Origin: DATNPX01 sp036702975
GTDB lineage: Bacteria > Cyanobacteriota > Vampirovibrionia > Obscuribacterales > Obscuribacteraceae
Direction: 5' to 3'
DNA length: 64,000 nt
Assembly: GCA_036702975.1 (NCBI GenBank)
Contig: DATNPX010000059.1
Location: 272,882 to 336,881 of the forward strand
Shown: piece by piece, positions 60,402 through 64,000 of the stretch
How the letters are laid out: every line of letters starts with the position of its first letter
Numbering within the stretch: position 1 is the first letter of the stretch
Notes under the pieces: model-generated
Told to the model about the DNA's origin: nothing
Seen by the model: only the letters and a program-made list of their open reading frames with translations
The model's database searches: none
Position numbers and translations under genes: made by a program

Positions 60402-60782
60402 CTCTCGGAAGTTGAGCAAGAATTACCAGAACTAGGAGAGGTGTTCCACACGCAACCGCAAAGAGCGGCGGAGGAAGGAGTAAAAACAGAAAGGCTTCTA
60501 CCAACGCCAGAGGAGTGGGCTGAGCTTAACTATGCTCAAAGTAAAGTTCACGCCTACAAAGAAACAAATCCGCTGACAATTTCCCAACTGCGGTCGAACT
60601 CGTACCAGCAAACTAAGAACGCGACCTTGATGCGACAACGCTCTGACTGTAGGCTGTTCGCATGCAACTCCTGTTACAACGACACACTAAACTTCCTACC
60701 TATCTGTTGCCTATTTGACTCTACAGTGCGCACTAGCTTGGTGCTAACGCGCACTGGTGTCGTGTGGAAGTGTCGAAACTGA
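60402..60782 (+). other. Open continuation in frame with the LolA-like gene, possibly decayed coding sequence
   Basis: The reading frame past the TGA at 60399 is open until 60782. Its first part (SEVEQELPELGEVFHTQPQRAAEEGVKTERLLPTPEEWAELNYAQ) has coding-like composition; the later part does not. A GTG at 60441 could start a 113-residue protein. Either the LolA-like gene once extended here, or a separate decayed gene follows it. Confidence 0.3.
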
Positions 60783-61479
60783 TCGTTTGGCGCAGAATGC
60801 GGTTAGCTCAATCGGCAATTTTTGTCCTCCTTCGAATCAACTTCCATGTCAGGAGTGGAGACACTGCTGCAATCTGCAGTATTTAAGGTTCATCAGTCCG
60901 CCGACATTCCAAGAATAGTGCAGTCGCTGAACTAGAAGCTATTAGCGAAGAGATAGTAGCCATCACCAATGCGTTGTTACTGGCTGCGGTGCGAAGAAAC
61001 TTAGGAACAGCTCTGTCGCATGAACTTCAAAAATCGCAAGACCAGACGCATAATGGACGTTTCGTACCGATGTATATAGATGTATGGTGAATGCCGAAGT
61101 ACTCTGCACAATCCGCCACCAGCTCCTTTGTCATGCAAGATTGTCTGATTCATTGCTGGTCAAAAGCTTTACTTTGCAGCGCAGTTTTTTCGACAAGCAT
61201 GTCAATAAGTCGATGCGAATATAGGTTCCCTTTTAGGCACCAGGCGTTTCAGAAAAACTAGACCGTCACTATTCTAAGCGGGTACTTTTTTTCGACTAGC
61301 TCAGTAAAATCAGCATTAATGTGGGTTCTGGCGAACACTCTGGTACTCAAATAATGCGCATAGTTTTGGCACCTCGTCGAAATAATATAAAATTCGCGGA
61401 AGTTAATGGTTGAGATTGAGTCTTTAGGAAGAGCTTCCTGTATCATTTGAACCCAACATGAACTTCTCGAGTTGAAACG
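60783..61479. other. Apparently non-coding or decayed region
   Basis: This stretch of about 700 bases holds no convincing gene. A plus-strand frame near 60885-61090 (SKNSAVAELEAISEEIVAITNALLLAAVRRNLG) and a 62-codon minus-strand frame at 61258-61446 look weakly protein-like but have no family match, and the first has no usable start. Sequence resembling parts of a tRNA (near 60802-60837) does not fold as one. It appears to be a zone of degraded genes upstream of the secretion genes. Confidence 0.4.
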
Positions 61480-62778
61480 TTGCGGACCCGAGCCATATTC
61501 GCATGCCTTCTTTTCCTGGCCGGCTCAGGAAGCGCATCTGCTTCAACTCTTACTTACGACCACGTGCTAAAAGGTGGGGTCGCGCAATCCTACGATTTGA
61601 AGCTCGCCAAGACCGACGCTAAGCTCGCTAACAATGACATAAAGCAAGCGCGTGTCGCTTATATGCCCATAGTGCGGCTCACATCAAACACGGAATACCA
61701 ATATGGGTTCACTGGGAATAACGCGCAGGTTCAAGCTGTAAGCAACGTCATACTTCCTACTGGTACTCGATTTCAGGGCGCTGCTACTTTTAATACCACC
61801 TATACCTTGTGTGATTTTGGTGTTCGCGGAAATTCGTTACGCGCTGCAAAATCACATGCAAGCGCGATGAGTTACCAAATGAATGCTCAATCGAGAGACT
61901 TAAAAATCAAGCTTACCGACCTTTACTGTGATGCACTGTCAAATTGGAAAGCTCTTAAGGCAAAGCAGCGGGTGCTTGCCTTGTATCAACAATTGTTCGA
62001 TGCAAAGAAGCGTTTGCACGAAGCTGGCAACGTATCAAAAGTAGATGTAATGGAGCAGTCTATCAAGGTGGCTCAAACGTTGGATGACATCAACGTTTGC
62101 AAGCAAAAGTTGTCCAACGATTTGCAGAACCTTGCAGAATATACACACGAATGCTACGACCCGGAATCCACAGAGATCGCCGACTTCGTTGACGAGCCGA
62201 TCGTGTTTAGTCGGTTTGAGCCGGAGGCGACCCCGGAGTTCAAATATTATGACCTCGAGCTTGAGCGCAAGCGTGCTGAACTGAAGTCGATTAAGGCGCA
62301 ACGGCTTCCTCAGATTGGAATGTACTCCAACTACGTCTGGTACGGTTCCGACAAATACAATCCGTGGAATGTGCCTGGTAATTTTGGTCAACGTACATTA
62401 TCGATGGGATTTTCCCTAAATTGGAACGTTTTCGACGGTTTTAAGAACGCGGCCGAACGCGAGCGAGTGAGCCTGGAGATCGAACGCTTGAAGACCGAGC
62501 GCGATCAGAAGGTATGGGCGTTGCGCAAGCAAGCGGATAAGACTTTCGTTGATGCAGACTTATATAAGGTACAGATGTCTACCAAGGCTGAAATCGTATC
62601 TAAGCGTGACACCAAGTCGTCTGCCTATAAAAGACTGGTGGATAGACAGGTCACCGACAAGACCGGTTGGCTTAGCGAACAGGCTCAACTTGCAGAACAT
62701 CAGTTGGATTTGGACAAGGCAGACATTCTCAAACGGGCAGCCCAGTTAAAGCTAAATATTTTGGCGACGATGTATTGA
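61480..62778 (+). CDS. TolC-family outer-membrane protein, type I secretion-like
   Basis: This 432-residue protein begins with a signal peptide (IFACLLFLAGSGSASAS) and shows the TolC repeat: KGGVAQSYDLKLAKTDAKLANNDIKQARVAYMPIVRLTSNTEYQYG and later YYDLELERKRAELKSIKAQRLPQIGMYSNYVWYG, with GFSLNWNVFDGFKNAAERERVSLEIERLKTER. It is not a close relative of the efflux TolC at 35733. It lies one base before an ABC exporter of the HlyB type, so a type I secretion apparatus is the likely partner. The first codon is TTG at 61480; the ribosome binding site is weak. Confidence 0.85.
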   Translation: MRTRAIFACLLFLAGSGSASASTLTYDHVLKGGVAQSYDLKLAKTDAKLANNDIKQARVAYMPIVRLTSNTEYQYGFTGNNAQVQAVSNVILPTGTRFQGAATFNTTYTLCDFGVRGNSLRAAKSHASAMSYQMNAQSRDLKIKLTDLYCDALSNWKALKAKQRVLALYQQLFDAKKRLHEAGNVSKVDVMEQSIKVAQTLDDINVCKQKLSNDLQNLAEYTHECYDPESTEIADFVDEPIVFSRFEPEATPEFKYYDLELERKRAELKSIKAQRLPQIGMYSNYVWYGSDKYNPWNVPGNFGQRTLSMGFSLNWNVFDGFKNAAERERVSLEIERLKTERDQKVWALRKQADKTFVDADLYKVQMSTKAEIVSKRDTKSSAYKRLVDRQVTDKTGWLSEQAQLAEHQLDLDKADILKRAAQLKLNILATMY

Positions 62779-62779
62779 T

Positions 62780-63895
62780 ATGCAAACAGGACTCATTTGT
62801 TTCGAATTAGTGGCAAAGCTTAACCGCGTTGACGTGGATACGCGGGCCATTGTTCGTCAGTTTGGTATCGCATCAAGTGAACTGCAAATCGAGGAGATTG
62901 TTCGTATTGCTCGCAAGTTTCGCTTTACAGCCAAAATAAAACGGCTAACTCCAGCCAGCTTGCAGAAGGACTACCCGCTACCGGCAGTCTTTGAAACACG
63001 AGAGCAGACGTTTGGCGTGATCTTAAAAATAGACGCTGAGAAGCAGCGTTTATTGATATTTACGCCTGACAGCATGCAGCCGCGAGATATCTCTTTCCAG
63101 GAATTCGATCAATTCGCAAGCGGTCGAGTCGTAGTGCTGACGCACAAAGCCATTTCAGCTGATGTCATCTTCGGATTTCGATGGTTCTTTATAGAGATCC
63201 TCAAACATCAGCGTGTGATTATGGAGGTGATGCTGGGCTCCTTCGTGATTCAGCTTTTTGGTCTGGTGACGCCATTATTCACCCAGGTGATTTTGGATAA
63301 AGTCATCGTTCACCGTACCATGACTACCCTTGATGTATTGGCTGTAGCATTCGCGGTAATTACCATCTTTGAGTTCTTAATCAATGCCACCAGAAACTAC
63401 ATCTTTACACATACAGCGAACAAGATAGATGCCAAACTGGGAGCCAAGCTCTTTCAGCACCTCTTCGCGCTGCCCTATGTCTATTTTGAATCTAGAAAGG
63501 TTGGAAATATCGCAGCACGTGTTAGAGAGCTGGACAACATACGTGAGTTCATTACCAATAAATCGGTATCGGTAATCGTCGATCTCTTCTTTTCGATGGT
63601 TTTTGTTGGAATGATGCTGATGTATAGCGTCGAATTGACATTTGTGGTGCTGGCATTTGTGGCAATCGTGGCGACGATTTATGTCACTGTAACGCCGGAA
63701 TTTAGAGCCAGACTACAGACCAAATTTATGATGGGAGCTGAATCGAATTCTTACTTGGTTGAATCGGTAACCGGTATTCAGACTGTTAAGTCATTAGCGA
63801 TTGAGGGCTCGCTTCAACGTAAGTGGGAGGAAACGCTAGGCAAATACCTTCAATCTAGTTTAGAGGTGGACCCCAAAAACTGGGCCACTAGCTAA
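62780..63895 (+). pseudogene. Type I secretion ABC exporter (HlyB-like), truncated by an insertion sequence
   Basis: The sequence aligns in order with HlyB: a degenerate C39-like domain (about 1-135, without the catalytic Cys, as in HlyB), then the six-helix membrane domain with LQLFGLVTPLFTQVILDKVIVHRT-like wording, RNYIFTHTANKIDAKLGAKLFQHLFALPYVYFESRKVGNIAARVRELDNIREF, and SNSYLVESVTGIQTVKSLAIEGSLQRKWEE. The native sequence stops about residue 362 (nt 63866). The next nine codons (VDPKNWATS) come from the insertion element and lead to a stop. The whole ATPase domain with its Walker motifs is missing, so the exporter cannot work as it stands. Confidence 0.9.
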
Positions 63896-64000
63896 GTGAG
63901 GCTTCTGCTCCTAAAGTAGACACATGCTTGAAAGGAGCATCACTTGAAAAGTACTCGAAGAAAACATAGTCCGGAGTTCAAAGCAAAGGTAGCAATGGCC
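63867..64000 (+). mobile_element. IS3-family insertion sequence, left end (rest outside window)
   Basis: The TGGACCCCAAAAACTGGGCCAC stretch (in two adjacent pieces, starting at 63867) has the appearance of an IS3-family terminal repeat: it begins with TGG and is followed 77 bases after its start by a transposase start. It interrupts the HlyB-like gene. The right end and the target duplication lie beyond the window, so the exact boundary is inferred from where HlyB similarity ends. Confidence 0.75.
63944..64000 (+). CDS. IS3-family transposase OrfA (N-terminus only)
   Basis: A TTG at 63944, six bases after AGGAG, starts a frame reading KSTRRKHSPEFKAKVAMA up to the window end. This is the typical start of IS3/IS911 OrfA proteins (the helix-turn-helix subunit, with the RRxHxxEFKxKVA pattern). 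OrfA binds the IS ends and, after a programmed frameshift, is fused to the DDE catalytic OrfB, which lies outside the window. Confidence 0.85.
   Translation, partial: MKSTRRKHSPEFKAKVAMA

Noticed and set aside
60795..60845. Pieces that look like a tRNA (GGTTAGCTCAATCGGCA and TTCGAATC)
   Set aside because: No D-stem complement, no anticodon stem and no T-stem partner can be drawn. At most it is a tRNA relic; it is not called.
1..64000. CRISPR array or restriction-modification locus
   Set aside because: No regularly spaced direct repeats and no Cas, methyltransferase or endonuclease gene were found.

Overview
The window reads as a gene-dense bacterial chromosome from a Gram-negative-type organism: it has a TolC/RND/adaptor efflux operon, a second TolC next to a HlyB-like ABC exporter, and many Sec signal peptides. 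Several features point to the non-photosynthetic sister lineage of Cyanobacteria (Melainabacteria/Vampirovibrionia, Obscuribacter-like): a DUF3370 protein (a family known mainly from cyanobacteria), an RpaA/RpaB-like OmpR regulator, a CHASE2 histidine kinase, a Ser/Thr kinase fused to leucine-rich repeats, and large secreted TPR proteins. No photosynthesis gene is present. The lineage is an inference from family content and was not tested by a search.

Layout. 0-9.3 kb: an NCS1 permease cut by the window start, a secreted protein of unknown function, an XRE/MmyB-type regulator, a divergent pair of LRV-repeat paralogs, a DUF1697 gene remnant, a membrane protein, and two tandem PlsC-like acyltransferases of which the downstream copy has lost its catalytic residues. 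9.4-16 kb: ybaB-recR, a secreted protein, a receptor-like kinase with LRRs, and dxs. 16-24 kb: a secreted CxxC metal-binding-like protein, a zinc-ribbon membrane protein, a NarL-type two-component pair, a decayed duplicate followed by an intact membrane-anchored alpha/beta hydrolase, a second hydrolase and a secreted VIT/vWA protein. 24-31 kb: a rubredoxin-like protein, DUF3370, a bacterial GH14 beta-amylase with a long novel N-terminus, ribH and a TPR protein. 31-41 kb: the efflux operon, a secreted protein, a paralogous TPR protein and a glycine-zipper protein. 41-58.5 kb: a second NarL-type system with CHASE2, dnaX, an OPT transporter, a BrkB-family protein with acylphosphatase, an HTH/coiled-coil/J-domain protein, der, plsY, an HtrA protease and an OmpR-type regulator.

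58.5-64 kb is different. It holds a truncated zinc-ribbon protein, a gene broken by at least two frameshifts, a LolA-like protein, over 1 kb of apparently decayed sequence, and a type I secretion pair whose HlyB-like gene is cut by an IS3-family element running off the window. This looks like a decaying accessory region.

The housekeeping genes connect to isoprenoid precursor synthesis (dxs), riboflavin (ribH), phospholipid synthesis (plsY and the acyltransferases), replication and repair (dnaX, recR, ybaB) and ribosome assembly (der). Signal transduction is well represented: three response regulators, two histidine kinases and one Ser/Thr kinase. No tRNA, rRNA or CRISPR array was found.
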